From: Phlebotomus papatasi
Taxonomy: Eukaryota > Arthropoda > Insecta > Diptera > Psychodidae
Direction: 5' to 3'
NCBI RefSeq assembly: GCF_024763615.1
Contig: NC_077223.1
Coordinates: 49,662,627-49,726,626 of the forward strand
Length of the DNA: 64,000 nucleotides
In this document: positions 46,301-56,158 of the stretch, piece by piece
How positions within the stretch are numbered: position 1 is the stretch's first letter
How the letters are laid out: every line of letters starts with the position of its first letter
Program-made: the position numbers and the translations under genes
Notes under the pieces: generated by a model
The model's input: the letters and a program-made list of their open reading frames with translations, nothing else
What the model was told of the DNA's origin: nothing
Databases searched by the model: none

Positions 46301-49300
46301 ATAAATAAATTGAATAAATAAATCTACCGGTCGAGACGAGAAACACGTCGAGGGAGGGCACTTTACCTTATTTCAAAAAAAATTATTTCATTCTATTTCA
46401 TATAAAAAAATAATTGTCTTCCAAAAGTTGTTCATTTTTTATGCGTCAAAATTTTGTTGCCTCATTTGAAAAGTTACTCAAAATGGTCAAAAACATGCAA
46501 ATAACTTTAATTACACCGACTTTATTTTGAGTTTATGTGGTGACTTTTTGAACTTCCATCTGAAACTACTCATCGAGACGAAACAAAAAACCAAAAATTT
46601 AGGTCAAAATGATAATTAGAACCGGAAATAGAAGCCGGCCAGTTTCCGAACTTTGACCCCTCATAGCTCGGGTCAGGGGTTATCGATCGACTTAAGTATT
46701 TTTTTGTTTGATAGGTATAATCTGCGGCTACAACATACTAAAATTCAAGCCCGATGCACAATGGAGTTTTTGAGTTACTTAACTTAGAAAATTGAAAAAA
46801 AATCTTTTTAATAATAGCTCCTCTAGCGGTGCTTTTATGTACTTGCGATGTTAGAAAGGGAAGTGGCATTTTACGAAAGCTTTCCAATATGCCCTCACTT
46901 TTAAATTCTGGCAATTAGGACCAGAGTTATTGCCATTTTAAAAAATTTTCTTTTTTAGGTTAGGTTTTTAAGTTAGGAGGATCAGGGTCAGGGCGTCAGG
47001 AGCCCTTAAATTTAATATTGATCGGAAGCTCTTAGCCTCAGCTACAACATACTAAAATTTAAAATCTATCTAGGGTAATTGTCTTAATTCAAAACCATTT
47101 CCAGACGCTCTCACTTTGACAGAATTTGGATTAATTTGTTTCCAATAGAGGCATTTTACACTCGTGTATTTTTCTTGTATTTAAGAAATGTTTAAATTAT
47201 ATTTAACGGGTTTTCACTAAACAGTAACATTTGAAAATAGTTAAGGACCAAATCTATGTAATTCTCTTCAGAAAAAATATGAACGTAATGTGTTGAATCT
47301 TCTTTCAAAGTTAAAGCGTCTGCAAATGGTTTTGAATTTGGACATTTACGCTATACTTTTAAAATAAAAATGGAAAAAATAAATGTTTTAAAAGCGAAAT
47401 ATTTCACTTGAAATATTAATTACTGAAACTAATATTTCAACATTTGAAGCATTCGAAGGCTTCTATCTCAAAACACCCAGTTGCTAAAAGTGCTACTCAA
47501 ATTGCGGAAGTGCGATATTGTCGCTAGTTCAAGAAATTATCATCTTGTTTGTAACCATCATAAATGTTAATTAAACCATTTTTTTTTAAAGATTAAGGTT
47601 TTTTAACTGACAAAAATTTTATATTTTACTTATCGCTTTTAATATTTTACTGCTCATTTCCTACCAATAATTTTTTTTTATTAGTCCAACTCATATCGCA
47701 AAATACCCTAAATCGGAAGTTCAACAAATTCTCAATTTTTTTTTATCAATAAAATTATGTTTGAATCTTACCTGATCAGGTGGACCTTCGATTTTGATGC
47801 GGTTGTCCCCAAATTCCACATGAACATTGACAAATTCAGCACTCAGTTCCTTGATGTTGGCCCCCTTGCGCCCAATTATGTACTTATGAATCCAAGCTGG
47901 AGCATTAATTTGCACACTTTTCACACTATTAGCCTTGGCACAGACAGTACTAAGGGCATCTCCAAGATGTTCCTGAGGTCCACGAAGGATGATAGTGTTT
48001 GTAGTGGAATCATTGGGTGGTATTTCCACTGAGACACCAGTAAGCTGAAGAATTTCCTGAATTGTCGATCCACGATTTCCAGAAACATACTTATGCTGCT
48101 CACGTGGAACTTCCATGCTGACTGTAGTACACTTACTTTCCATCTCCTTGTAGATTGCCTCAATGCGTGACTTGGCCTCAAATACACCTTCTTTCTCGCC
48201 CGTAATTATAATCTCATCCTTCATGACGGATTGCGGGGGTACATTAATTCGAGCACCAGTCTCTTCGATCATCTTATTGAGGTTCTCATTGAATGGACCA
48301 AGAATGAATGGATGATAGATCTTGGGCACACTAATCTTTTCCATTGCCTTACGACTCTGCTCATCACTGATCGTCTTAATTTCATGCTCAGCTTTCTCAA
48401 TGCCCTCCTTCGTGCCGGCAATCGTAATGAATTCACTCTCGTCTGAGATATTGGGCACAGAAATCTTCGTGGCCGTCACCTTTTCCAGTTCCTTTAGACG
48501 CTCACCCTTCTTGCCCAGAATCCAACGATGATGCTCCTTGGGAATAGGAATTTGCTTACTAGCTTGCGTCTGGAAATGCACCAAAATCTTACGGCGTGCA
48601 TCCAACACCTCAGAGTGTTTTCCAGATATCAAGAAAGTCAGAGACAAATCTTTCCCGCTAGAGATTTCAATATGAGCTCCAGTGTCCTTCATGATGTTTT
48701 GACAGGTGCGCAGAGATTCGCCCTCACCAAATTTCTCCGAATCAAATTTGCGCTCACTGTACGGAACACGAAACACCTACAAAAATTTGATATTTAGGAA
48801 ATTTTCCATGTAAATGGAAAAGAATAGTAATATACGGAAAAAAGGGTGGCAAAGATTTCCAGGCTTTGCATAGTGCTTGAACTCGTTACTTAGATGATAT
48901 ACCTCAAAAGTACTTTTGCATCATTCAGGAAAATTTCATGAAGTCGAAATTCGAATCCCTCTCTTTCTCACACGCTTTGTGCATGTCTATCTCATTCTTT
49001 CGTACTCTTCTTCTTTTAAACATCACAATAAATTCAATTTAGCTTAATCGAATTTTGATTGCGAAGGAATGGGATAGACATATGCAAAGCATGTGAGAAA
49101 GGGATGTGTATTTTGATTTCATAAAATTTTCCTAATCTAAAAGGTGTGCCGGAACCATTATTAATTGAATTCATGAGGAAAGGTGCAGTGTTCGCGAGTT
49201 CAAGTATTTCTGTAGAGTTTTTCCCACACTGGGCAATTTTTTCTTAAATTAATCGGTTCATAATCGATTTACAAATCACTCAAAACATCGCCCAAAATAG

Positions 49301-52300
49301 CTTAGGATTAATGCAATTTTTTCTTGCATAAAATTAATTATCAGTCATGAATCGGTTTTTACCGGTTTATAACCGATTGGAATCGGCTTACGCTTGTCAG
49401 GAATTCCAAGACCTTTCGGTTGGGAAATACGCTACCTAGAGCCTTTTAAAGGTTGGACCTTGATACCCCGTTTTTAGGAATGATTCAACCGCATTTTCCT
49501 ATAGGATTAAGCTAATTCAAAACCAGCTTCAAATGGAAATTTTTCGCTACTCCAAATGGAAACGTCACTGTTTTCATAATAAATACAATACTAAATTACT
49601 GCATTTATATATTTGCTATACTTCAGTTTCATTATTTAGTTAATTTTGCTCCAAATAAAGCGAAAATCCATTTATATTCACAAATTTTAATTTGTTAATT
49701 TCTCAGAAAAATTAAAAGTGTACCTTTTCACCATCGAATTTTTCATCGATCGAGCATGTTTTCCAATGAAAAACTCAATGCGGTGACTGTTGTTTATTCG
49801 TTTTGTTTAACATTTATGTCATATCTCTGGCTATTTTTTGTTAAATTAAGTGCTAATCTTTATTGCTAACGATATGTAAAGTTTTCAAATGAAATAATTA
49901 CCCATTTCGTGAACAAAAAGGGTTTTTCTGAAGTGTCTGCAAATGCTTCAATAGGAAACCCTGGAAATATATTTTTTTGGAGGGATTTTCTTGTTCTAGA
50001 TGGGAAAGGAAAAAAGACCAGAAATAAGAACAAATCCTGCACGCAGGTGCAACTCAACAAAATTTTGGAAGCTTTTCGTCGCGGTTTCAGTTACACTGTT
50101 TGTCTCCAATTAAAAAGTTTCCCTTGTCTCCATTTAGATTAAGTTGTTTCCAATAGAAGCATTTTACACTCGCGTATTTTTCTTGTATTTAAGAAGTTTT
50201 CAAATTATATCTAAAGAATTTTCACTAAACAGTAATATTCCAGAAGAGTCAAGGAGCAAATTTATTTATTTCTCTTCAGAAAAAATATGAACTTAATGTG
50301 TTGAATCTTCTATCAAAGTTAAAGCGTCTGAAAATGGTTTTGAATTAGGACATTTACCCTATGGATGATATGTTCGCTTGCGCAACCTCTAAACCACATC
50401 CAAAAATGAAAAAAAACAACGCGTTTTCGAGTAATTCCAAAAAACATGGTGTTGGAGGGGAAGGTTAGATACTGCTTTAAAACTCAATTACCAATTAATC
50501 AAATATTATACAAAACCATTAAAATAGACCCTTTAGAAGAGATCAATCAGAAAATGTTCAAAACTTTTTTGCATTATGGTGCTATTTCCAATGTAAAATT
50601 AACATGTTCTTTAGCATGTTACTGTTTTCAAATTATAGGGAAAGTACTCTACACTGAGAAAAAATAGGGGTGCGATTAACTTTTTTTCCTCATAATTTTA
50701 ACACTTTTTACACCTTTTTAAGGATAAAATTAACATGAAAAAGGGTAACTTTAACCCCTAATACACCTAAAAAGCATAATAGGGTCTCGGAAGCGTATTT
50801 CTCAACCGAATGAGGTTATGTTTGGACTCGTTGGAAAGGTCTTGGAATTTCAAACAAGTCTGAATCGGTTCCAATCGGTTATGAACCGGTTACAAGCCGA
50901 TAAAAAATTTTACCCGAAAAACATTTACATTTTTTCTATAAGCTATTATTAGGAATCCCTTAAGTGATTTATAAATCAGTTCAAATCGGTTATCGGTGAA
51001 TAAGATTTCTTTTGAAATATTTTTAATTTTGTACATGTAATATTCTTATTTTTTAATTTAGCATTATAAAAAATGTTTTACATCGCCATCAGATGTTTTT
51101 ATATTATATATTTTATATATAATTATACCTATGCTTTTTTCGGGTGGATATGAAAAATTTTCTGATTTTATTCATCGTGAAATGGTGTAATTGAAACATG
51201 TAATAATTCCTCACTGTTTCAGATGAGCAAAGAAAAAAAAGAAGACCACGAAATAGAAGAGAAAAAATAGTGAAAAGGAACAACTTTTTCTTCGAGGTTT
51301 TTTTCTAATGCACATCTAAAATAGTGAGGAAATTTGAAATATCCAAAATTGGAAATACAGTGGGACCTCGATAGAGTCAACCCCCGATAGAGTCAATCTC
51401 CAATAGAGTCAACAGCTATTTTTTTACTCTACGGACTCCGATAGTCAACTTGGACCCAAATTGACTCCGATAGAGTCAACTTTTCCAGTATTATTAAACT
51501 AATAATATTATTATAACTTTTTCGAAATTAAAATCAGTGTTTTGATTTCACATTTATGTAATCAATTTTCGGCAAAATAATATTCTTTTTTTTTTACTTT
51601 TTAAAAAACTTACTTCTTTAAAAAGTGTCCATGATAAACGATCATAAAAGTTATCCTTCTAAAGAAAACGTGTAAATTTATTTTAAGTTACATTTTTAAT
51701 TTAAAAGATTAGTATCTTAAAATAAAATTTGGATCAAAAATAAATAAGCAACGGAAAATTAAAATTGTTTAGCAAAAAAACGGTTAGAACTTCCTTCTTT
51801 TGTAGCGCCCATTTCTCAGAACAAGAAGAAAATGAGAAAAAAATATTGCTCTTTTTGTAGAGTTTAGAGCCATAGTTATGTCATAACGAAAAGAACAACT
51901 ATCAATCTCTTCTTTCAGACAATAAAAGTTTAAATTCTTCAGAAAGAGTCAGAAAGAGAATTCTATTTCTTATGACATGAAATAAACATTATTATCTATC
52001 TATCTAATTAATAACGTTAATCGCACCAGAATTTTCAACATTTAAATATCAACCGGAGCTCTTCTAAAAAAAAAGTGAAAAAAGAAATATTTAATACACC
52101 ATTTCCGACATTTTCTTATCTTAACATCGTGGATGGACCTCAATATCACATGGATAGTAATTTTAGCTTAAAAGATACTTACTAATAATAAAAACATTCT
52201 GTAAAATCATTCCTTAATCTCCAATTTTTGCCCTAATACGACTTTTTTTGGACCCGAGCGTGTAGACTTTATGGGCTATTTAGATAAAGTATTCTACTCT

Positions 52301-52740
52301 CGTGTTAAATTTATCAATGATCTAATACAAATATAAGATAATACCTCTTTATATCAAAATTTCATATTTTAATTGATTGTTTTCGGATTCCGATAGAGTC
52401 AACGAATCCAATGGAGTCAACAGGCCTGGAAATAATTAGTTGACTCTATCGAGGTCCCACTGTAGTTCCAAATTACCTTATTTTACCCTATCGTGTCGTA
52501 GAGATAATTTTGTTTTGGAATTTACAGCATTTCTTCAATCTTTGATAATTTATAATAACTGCTGAATTTCTTATAATACTTTTGGTAGTAGGTATTAACT
52601 TACTTGAGTTACAACACTGCTTCCAACTCTCATGCTGGTGGCATTTTGGGTCGGTAGAGCCGGCGTTGAGCTCTCGGGAAGAGCCGGAAACAAGTCATCA
52701 TAGTTAAATCCTGCTGTTTGCTCAGCCATCGGTAAAGTAC
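36784..52740 (-). CDS. Dp1: Vigilin (multi-KH RNA-binding protein), complete coding region
   Basis: Vigilin (Scp160/Dp1 family) is a polysome- and ER-associated RNA-binding protein also linked to heterochromatin in flies. Exons on the minus strand are 52740-52604 (ATG at 52729), 48776-47772, 44240-43617, 43530-42787, 38082-37409 and 37336-36784. All six join in frame to 1241 aa ending SSAWGLPR; human vigilin is about 1268 aa. I count about 15 KH-type units. Most have an intact GxxG loop (GKKG, GRKG, GKAG, GAKG, GKGG, GAGG, GKNG, GSRG, GQKG, GRKG, GQRG). The first and third units lack it, and one has AKRG. The N-terminus MAEQTAGFNYDDLFPALPES contains the acidic DDLFPALP motif found in vigilins. 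Three introns (3.8, 3.5 and 4.7 kb) are full of transposons; two are tiny (86 and 72 nt). Confidence 0.96.
37409..38082 (-). CDS. Dp1: vigilin exon: KH units 12-14
   Basis: The exon starts VTIECVIPQRHHRTVMGSRG; loops are GSRG, GQKG and GRKG. The twelfth unit has a long insert between its strands (NSAESMTELNGGDGATGG and on). It ends two bases into a Gly codon at donor gtaagt. Confidence 0.94.
38169..38473. mobile_element. MITE with CAGTAGAGTCTC ends (copy of 27991-28320)
   Basis: TA-flanked; cagtagagtctcgctatagt at left and agcgagactctactg at right; interior shared with 27991-28320. It begins about 86 nt from a vigilin exon. Confidence 0.82.
38551..38764. mobile_element. Palindromic MITE (GAACGTTC family), copy 3
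   Basis: TA-flanked and the same size as the copies at 15452 and 20214; arms carry cgaacgttcatgccttcgaa and its inverse. Confidence 0.85.
38768..39299 (+). mobile_element. Tc1-like remnant
   Basis: Related to one arm of 2259-3910: gtcaaaagtttgttgcctca at the start and aaaatggcaagttataagga for the transposase start, then frame breaks. It ends abruptly at the dispersed repeat beginning at 39300. Confidence 0.65.
39300..40040 (+). repeat. Large dispersed repeat, 5' part
   Basis: ggacagataatcctaaccgg start as in the 33528 copy; about 0.74 kb, cut off where a foldback fragment begins. Confidence 0.6.
40046..40458. mobile_element. Partial copy of the 16390-16875 palindrome
   Basis: Shares gtaaaattttgtactttttc-type blocks, the ttcgtaaa motifs and the right end aaatatttttttctgtg; the left end is missing. 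Confidence 0.7.
40515..40655. mobile_element. Small MITE
   Basis: Ends ccatcgcacaataacttttg and caaagttattgtgcgatgg, with aaacatgttt mirrored inside; about 140 bp. Confidence 0.7.
40713..41140. mobile_element. MITE with GGGTAAGTGTGCC ends, copy 1
   Basis: TA-flanked; ends gggtaagtgtgccaaattcc and gaaatttggcacatttagcc. Copy 2 (opposite orientation) is at 53459-53884. Confidence 0.75.
41182..42776. mobile_element. 1.6-kb near-perfect palindromic foldback element at a vigilin 5' splice site
   Basis: TA-flanked; ends cactgctggcaataatcata and tatgattattgccagcagtg. The arms (41182 to about 41960 and about 42000 to 42776) are almost exact inverse copies of each other around a loop of about 40 bp. 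The same 60-residue frame appears on opposite strands of the two arms, nearly identical, showing how little they have diverged. No transposase was recognised. Its right end is 11 bases from the vigilin exon that ends at 42787. Confidence 0.9.
42787..43530 (-). CDS. Dp1: vigilin exon: KH units 8-11
   Basis: The exon starts VIVITGKKENVLEARDRIKK after acceptor ttatttag; 248 codons. KH loops are GAGG, GKNG and AKRG (first Gly replaced by Ala). The donor GTAAGT at 42786-42781 is followed almost immediately, at 42776, by a 1.6-kb palindromic transposon. Confidence 0.94.
43617..44240 (-). CDS. Dp1: vigilin exon: KH units 5-8
   Basis: 208 codons in phase 0. It completes the fifth KH unit and then carries loops GKAG, GAKG and GKGG. 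It ends PAEGDENE before donor gtgtgc, a weak donor by consensus. The next intron is only 86 nt. Confidence 0.94.
44481..44745. mobile_element. MITE with CACTGA ends, copy 2 (nested)
   Basis: Reverse-orientation copy of 15889-16139: acattccggaaatgttaatt and gttaatcgcaccctcttttt, inside the 44300-45924 element. Confidence 0.72.
45206..45653. mobile_element. MITE (nested), full copy
   Basis: Inverted ends gcagaatcacattgacagta and tactgtaaatgtgattctgc with a second inner hairpin (gcgataaacggtaagcaaaa and its inverse). ttag at both borders suggests a 3-4 bp target duplication. Right part also at 1-290. Confidence 0.8.
46032..46545 (+). mobile_element. Tc1-like remnant interrupted by a MITE
   Basis: gtcaaaagtttgttccctca and atgcgtcaaaattttgttgc match the arm of 2259-3910; interrupted by 46161-46368. 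Confidence 0.62.
46161..46368. mobile_element. MITE with AGGTAAAGTACCCTC ends (nested)
   Basis: TA-flanked; ends aggtaaagtaccctcactcg and cgagggagggcactttacct; inside the Tc1-like remnant. Confidence 0.8.
46546..47070 (+). repeat. Large dispersed repeat, internal fragment
   Basis: The inverse of blocks near 23700-24170 in the longest copy: gtgactttttgaacttccat and tcatagctcgggtcaggggt. Confidence 0.55.
47071..47352. mobile_element. Short derivative of the 49500-50362 element
   Basis: Ends agggtaattgtcttaattca and ttttgaatttggacatttac; the body ttttacactcgtgtattttt is shared with the right part of the longer element. Confidence 0.62.
47772..48776 (-). CDS. Dp1: vigilin exon: KH units 1-5
   Basis: The exon starts after ttttgtag and has 335 codons in phase 0. 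It encodes a degenerate first KH unit, then units with GKKG, GPFN (degenerate), GNRG and GRKG loops. It ends IKIEGPPDQ at donor gtaaga, inside the fifth unit. Confidence 0.95.
48838..49505 (-). repeat. SINE-like dispersed repeat copy, interrupted
   Basis: gcttgaactcgttacttaga head, then gtttataaccgattggaatc. A MITE (48925-49152) is inserted near the head. Confidence 0.58.
48925..49152. mobile_element. MITE (copy of 15087-15345, nested)
   Basis: aggaaaatttcatgaagtcg at left, cctaatctaaaaggtgtgcc at right; interior atagacatatgcaaagcatg shared with 15087-15345. Confidence 0.72.
49500..50362. mobile_element. 0.86-kb inverted-repeat element
   Basis: Ends ataggattaagctaattcaa and gaattaggacatttacccta are inverted repeats. 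The right half is nearly the same as 47071-47352. No intact coding frame. Confidence 0.6.
50650..50785. mobile_element. Truncated CACTGA-type MITE
   Basis: Left half of the 15889-16139 family (cactgagaaaaaataggggt), broken where the SINE-like repeat starts at 50786. Confidence 0.62.
50786..51005 (+). repeat. SINE-like dispersed repeat, opposite orientation
   Basis: gactcgttggaaaggtcttg and ccaatcggttatgaaccggt, the inverse of the block order at 55685-56085. Confidence 0.58.
51358..52462. mobile_element. 1.1-kb TA-flanked element with cgatagagtcaac repeats
   Basis: Ends cagtgggacctcgatagagt and actctatcgaggtcccactg. Sub-terminal regions repeat atagagtcaac at least five times on the left and agtcaac at least twice on the right. 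Such repeated sub-terminal motifs usually bind transposase. Confidence 0.82.
52604..52740 (-). CDS. Dp1: vigilin exon with start codon
   Basis: The ATG is at 52729, preceded by 11 nt of 5' UTR and an acceptor (tattttag), so at least one non-coding exon lies further right. The exon encodes 42 residues, MAEQTAGFNYDDLFPALPES through GSSVVTQ, and ends at donor gtaagt. Confidence 0.92.
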
Positions 52741-53458
52741 CTAAAATACAATTTAACAACAACAAAAAAAAGAATAATTATTGCAAGTTATACTTCAATC
52801 ATTTGATAAAATATTTACCAGAAATTTCCTCCATATCGTTGCTAATGTTAGTCTGAATTCAGAAGAGAAAAGTCCTATTCCAATCCAAGTCGTTACAGTA
52901 GCACTAAAAGAGACGGCATCAATTATAAAATCATAATTTATGCTACAAAATGTAAAGGGGGTATTTCGCTGTTGCAAAAGTATTTTGGCAAGTAAGCAAA
53001 AATTAAGGAGAAAAATGCATGTAGAATGACCGCAAAAAATTGACCACATCGTTGATTGGGAAGGCTAAAAAAAAGACACAGACAGAGAAGGAAGACATCA
53101 GACTTTAGGTCAAGGGCCACATGGGGAATAAAACACACTGAGACTTCCGTCACTCTTTCTGCCTGTATTGTAGCAAAGAAAAGAAAAAAAAAACTTCCAA
53201 TAAAATGAAATAGCAGAGGACAATGTGCATCTAGAGTGGGACAATAAGTAGCATTTAATTTTTAAATTACCATTGCAATTTTGAGAAATGTCTCTTTTTG
53301 TTCTTTCCACAAAAATTTATTCCTGAATTTATTTATTTTTTCTTCAATTTACGAGTAGAAAGAGAGAGAGTACGTAATGAGGGTGAAGAATTAATGAAAA
53401 ACGTCATTTTTTCTACATTTCGTCTGTCAATAAATCTGTAATTATAAAACCACGATTA
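52741..53458. other. Region upstream of vigilin start exon
   Basis: It must contain the 5' non-coding exon and promoter of vigilin or lie in its first intron, but I cannot place the donor or a promoter with confidence. No repeat was recognised. Confidence 0.35.
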
Positions 53459-53884
53459 GGGTAAGTGAGCCAAATTTCGGCACAGTTGCATGCAAACGTC
53501 AAAGTCTCAAGTTTGAAATGTAATATTTTTAATACAAATTGATTTTTTTATTCTTTCTTTTTTAAGAGTGTTGCTTGGAACCTTGTAAAGAGTTTACCGT
53601 TTTTATTTAGTCTAAAATCATTCTTAATACATTTTAAAATGAATAAAAATATAGACATAGCATTGGTGCCCTATTTCGGCCACCTTCATTCTCAGAGTTC
53701 CTTGCCCTTTGGGAATTCTTCCAATATCTTTTTCACGTCATCTCGTTTGTCGAAGCTAGATTTTTTGTTATTCTTTTTCATTGTATAATCTCTAGAGTAT
53801 GTAAAATCTAAAAGTTCATGGAAATTCGAGGAACAAAAAAGGTGGCCGAAATTGCAAGCTGGCCGGAATTTGGCACACTTACTC
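53459..53884. mobile_element. MITE with GGGTAAGTG ends, copy 2
   Basis: TA-flanked; gggtaagtgagccaaatttc at left and ggaatttggcacacttactc at right; opposite orientation to 40713-41140. Confidence 0.75.
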
Positions 53885-54121
53885 TAAATTTAAAAAAAAA
53901 ACATGGGTAAATGAACTCTCCAAACTCCAAATCTTTCTGGTTCTTTTATCATAAAATTAAATAGTATTTTAATAATTTACATTCAAAATCATTCGTCTTA
54001 AAAGTAAGATCAAGATGCCCACCATAAAAATTAAAGAAAAACTCTTGTTTATGTCCTGTGTATATAATGTATAAAAAAAATGTGCTTTTAAACTCATAAC
54101 AATAAATTCTTCTATTACAAC

Positions 54122-54788
54122 TTAAAAGTACTTTTCAATAGTATCTTCCAAGACATAGGGATGAACATTAGGATTTAGACGCTCCACAGGATACCCATTG
54201 CGATCGATGACAAATACGGTGAAATTGCAATTTATAAAACCACCCATATTTCCTGGTCTTTCTGCCTTGAGGAACTTATATAAAAGTGACGCTTTTGAGC
54301 CATTGACCTGCCGAAAAAAAAACAATATTTTAAAACTAAAATAAATATTGAAATAATTAATAGTATTATTAAAATATGAATTTAAATAATATTTTGAATT
54401 TTCTCTTAGAAAAAAATAATTCTAAACTAAAATAAAAAAAAAAAATACTATCTCTTGCACTTACATCAATTTCTTGGAATAAGTCACCAACGCGGAGATG
54501 CTCTTTATCGATCATACTCATGATTTCTCTCATGGAATTCCTTGGGCCAAATTGTGAGCACGGGAACAGGAGAATGGCAAAATCGTGATCCTCATACTTT
54601 CGATTTAGTGTATCCAATTGTTTAAATTTACCCAAAGTGGCAGCATCATTTGATGATATATTCACAATCAGACACACTTTCCCCTTGTACACCTCCAGCG
54701 ATATTGCATTCCCATTAGCATCCACCTCACTGAAGTCAAAGATGGACTTTTGTGTTGGAAGTGTTGTCATTTGATCAGCAATATCCAT
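54122..54788 (-). CDS. Glutathione-peroxidase-like protein with degenerate active site (putative pseudoperoxidase)
   Basis: Exons on the minus strand are 54788-54465 and 54307-54122, joined in phase 0 by a 157-nt intron (GTAAGT / GGCAG). The product is 169 aa, standard for monomeric GPx4-type enzymes. The thioredoxin-like GPx fold is clear: SIFDFSEVDANGNAISLEVY, GKVCLIVNISSND, FAILLFPCSQFG, LFQEIDVNG and NFTVFVIDRNG. The residue that is Sec or Cys in active enzymes is Asp48 (NISSND in place of NxASx[U/C]). The tetrad Gln falls at Arg83 (FGPR), the tetrad Trp at Cys135 and only Asn136 is kept. Peroxidase activity by the usual mechanism is therefore unlikely (inference). The frame is intact with normal splice sites, so it is probably a working gene for a non-catalytic or altered protein rather than a pseudogene. 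No signal peptide was seen. Confidence 0.85.
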
Positions 54789-55109
54789 TTCTATTTCTTT
54801 CTTGTTATCCTCGTTTTTTCTTTCTTTCTTTTTTTTTATTAAAAACTATTTCTTTTTCTCTATCAAAATAATAAAAAATCACTTAATCCAATAGCTGCTC
54901 CTCTGCACACTTTTTTTACCACCAACTTTTCACCTCAAAAGCACTCCTTCAACTGTGACTCTACCTCAAAGACGACAAGTATTTTATAAGGCACGCCAAT
55001 TTCCCCGATTGATGTGCAACTAATTCTCAGTATAAATTAAATTACAATTAGTATTTTATTGCACTTAGGACAATCTAGTGTATCACTCCTTTCTCATTCA
55101 TTCCTTCTC

Positions 55110-55130
55110 CCTCTCTCTCTCTCTCTCTCT
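55110..55130. repeat. (CT)n microsatellite upstream of the GPx-like gene
   Basis: Ten uninterrupted CT units, i.e. (GA)n on the gene's strand, about 320 nt upstream of the start codon. In flies GAGA tracts near promoters can bind GAGA factor; that role is only a possibility here. Confidence 0.6.
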
Positions 55131-55684
55131 TTTCTCTTGTCTCAATTCTTCTGGACACTTTCTTTAGAATGACAATTAGTTCCTGGTTTTTGTTTCACCT
55201 CCTCTCCAGTCATCAAATTTCTCTCAAATTCTTTTGCTAAATTTGTCCCATGACCTGATTTTTTTTTTGAAATTCAAACATAAGAACGAACTTGCGGTAT
55301 TTTTAGACCAAATGTATGGGAGGGAGAGAGGGGGGTCAATGTACGCAACCTGTACTTTTCAGTGAAATTTGCAAATATAATATTTACCTCAATTTTGAAA
55401 AATGGGGTAAATTTTTCAAAATCTTAAGTTTTTTTTTTAAATTTAATTTAAAAAAATTAATAAAATTCTAATCTAAATTTAATTTTCTGTTACTGGAATA
55501 GCCACAGGTAAACAATTAAAACCATTTTCATTTTCAAAAGTTAAAATTCTTAAATGTTATGATTGTATTGTCTAAAATTTCTTCAATTCTATGTAAAAAA
55601 ATCTATTAAAATATTATGTTTGAAATACAAGAAAAAAGAGGGATTTTTTTAAATATAATTCTAGACAACTTGTATCTTAAAGGG

Positions 55685-56085
55685 GTGGCAAAGCGTCCCA
55701 GACTTTGCGGAATGCTCGAACTCGTGACTTAGATGCTATACCGCTAAAGCACTTTCGCATCATTTACCCTTTACCGGTTCCCAACCGATTTGAACTGATT
55801 CATAAATCACTCAAAAGATCCCCCAAAATAGTTTTAAAAGTAATAGAATTGATTTTCGGATAAAAATTAGTTATCTATTATAAATTGATTCATTGCCGGT
55901 TCAAAACCGATTGGAACCGATTCAGTTTTGTCCGAAATTCCAAGACCTTTCCAACGAGTCCAAACATGACCCCATTCGCTTGATAAATGCGCTCTATAGG
56001 GACTTTTTAACCTTTGACCTTGAAAAACCGTTATTAGGAATGATTCAACGGTATTTTCGTATAAGGACGAAATGTCCACCTTGAA
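55685..56085 (-). repeat. SINE-like dispersed repeat with tRNA-like head
   Basis: Read on the minus strand, the right-hand head contains an A-box-like gctttagcggtatagc and a B-box-like gagttcgagcattcc, as in tRNA-derived SINEs. The body has caaaaccgattggaaccgat. This is the clearest of five copies. Confidence 0.6.
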
Positions 56086-56158
56086 ATTATGCACATACAA
56101 TTATGCATGCAAGTTTGCCTACTTTTGGGAATCAATTTATGCAATAATTTTTGAAATA

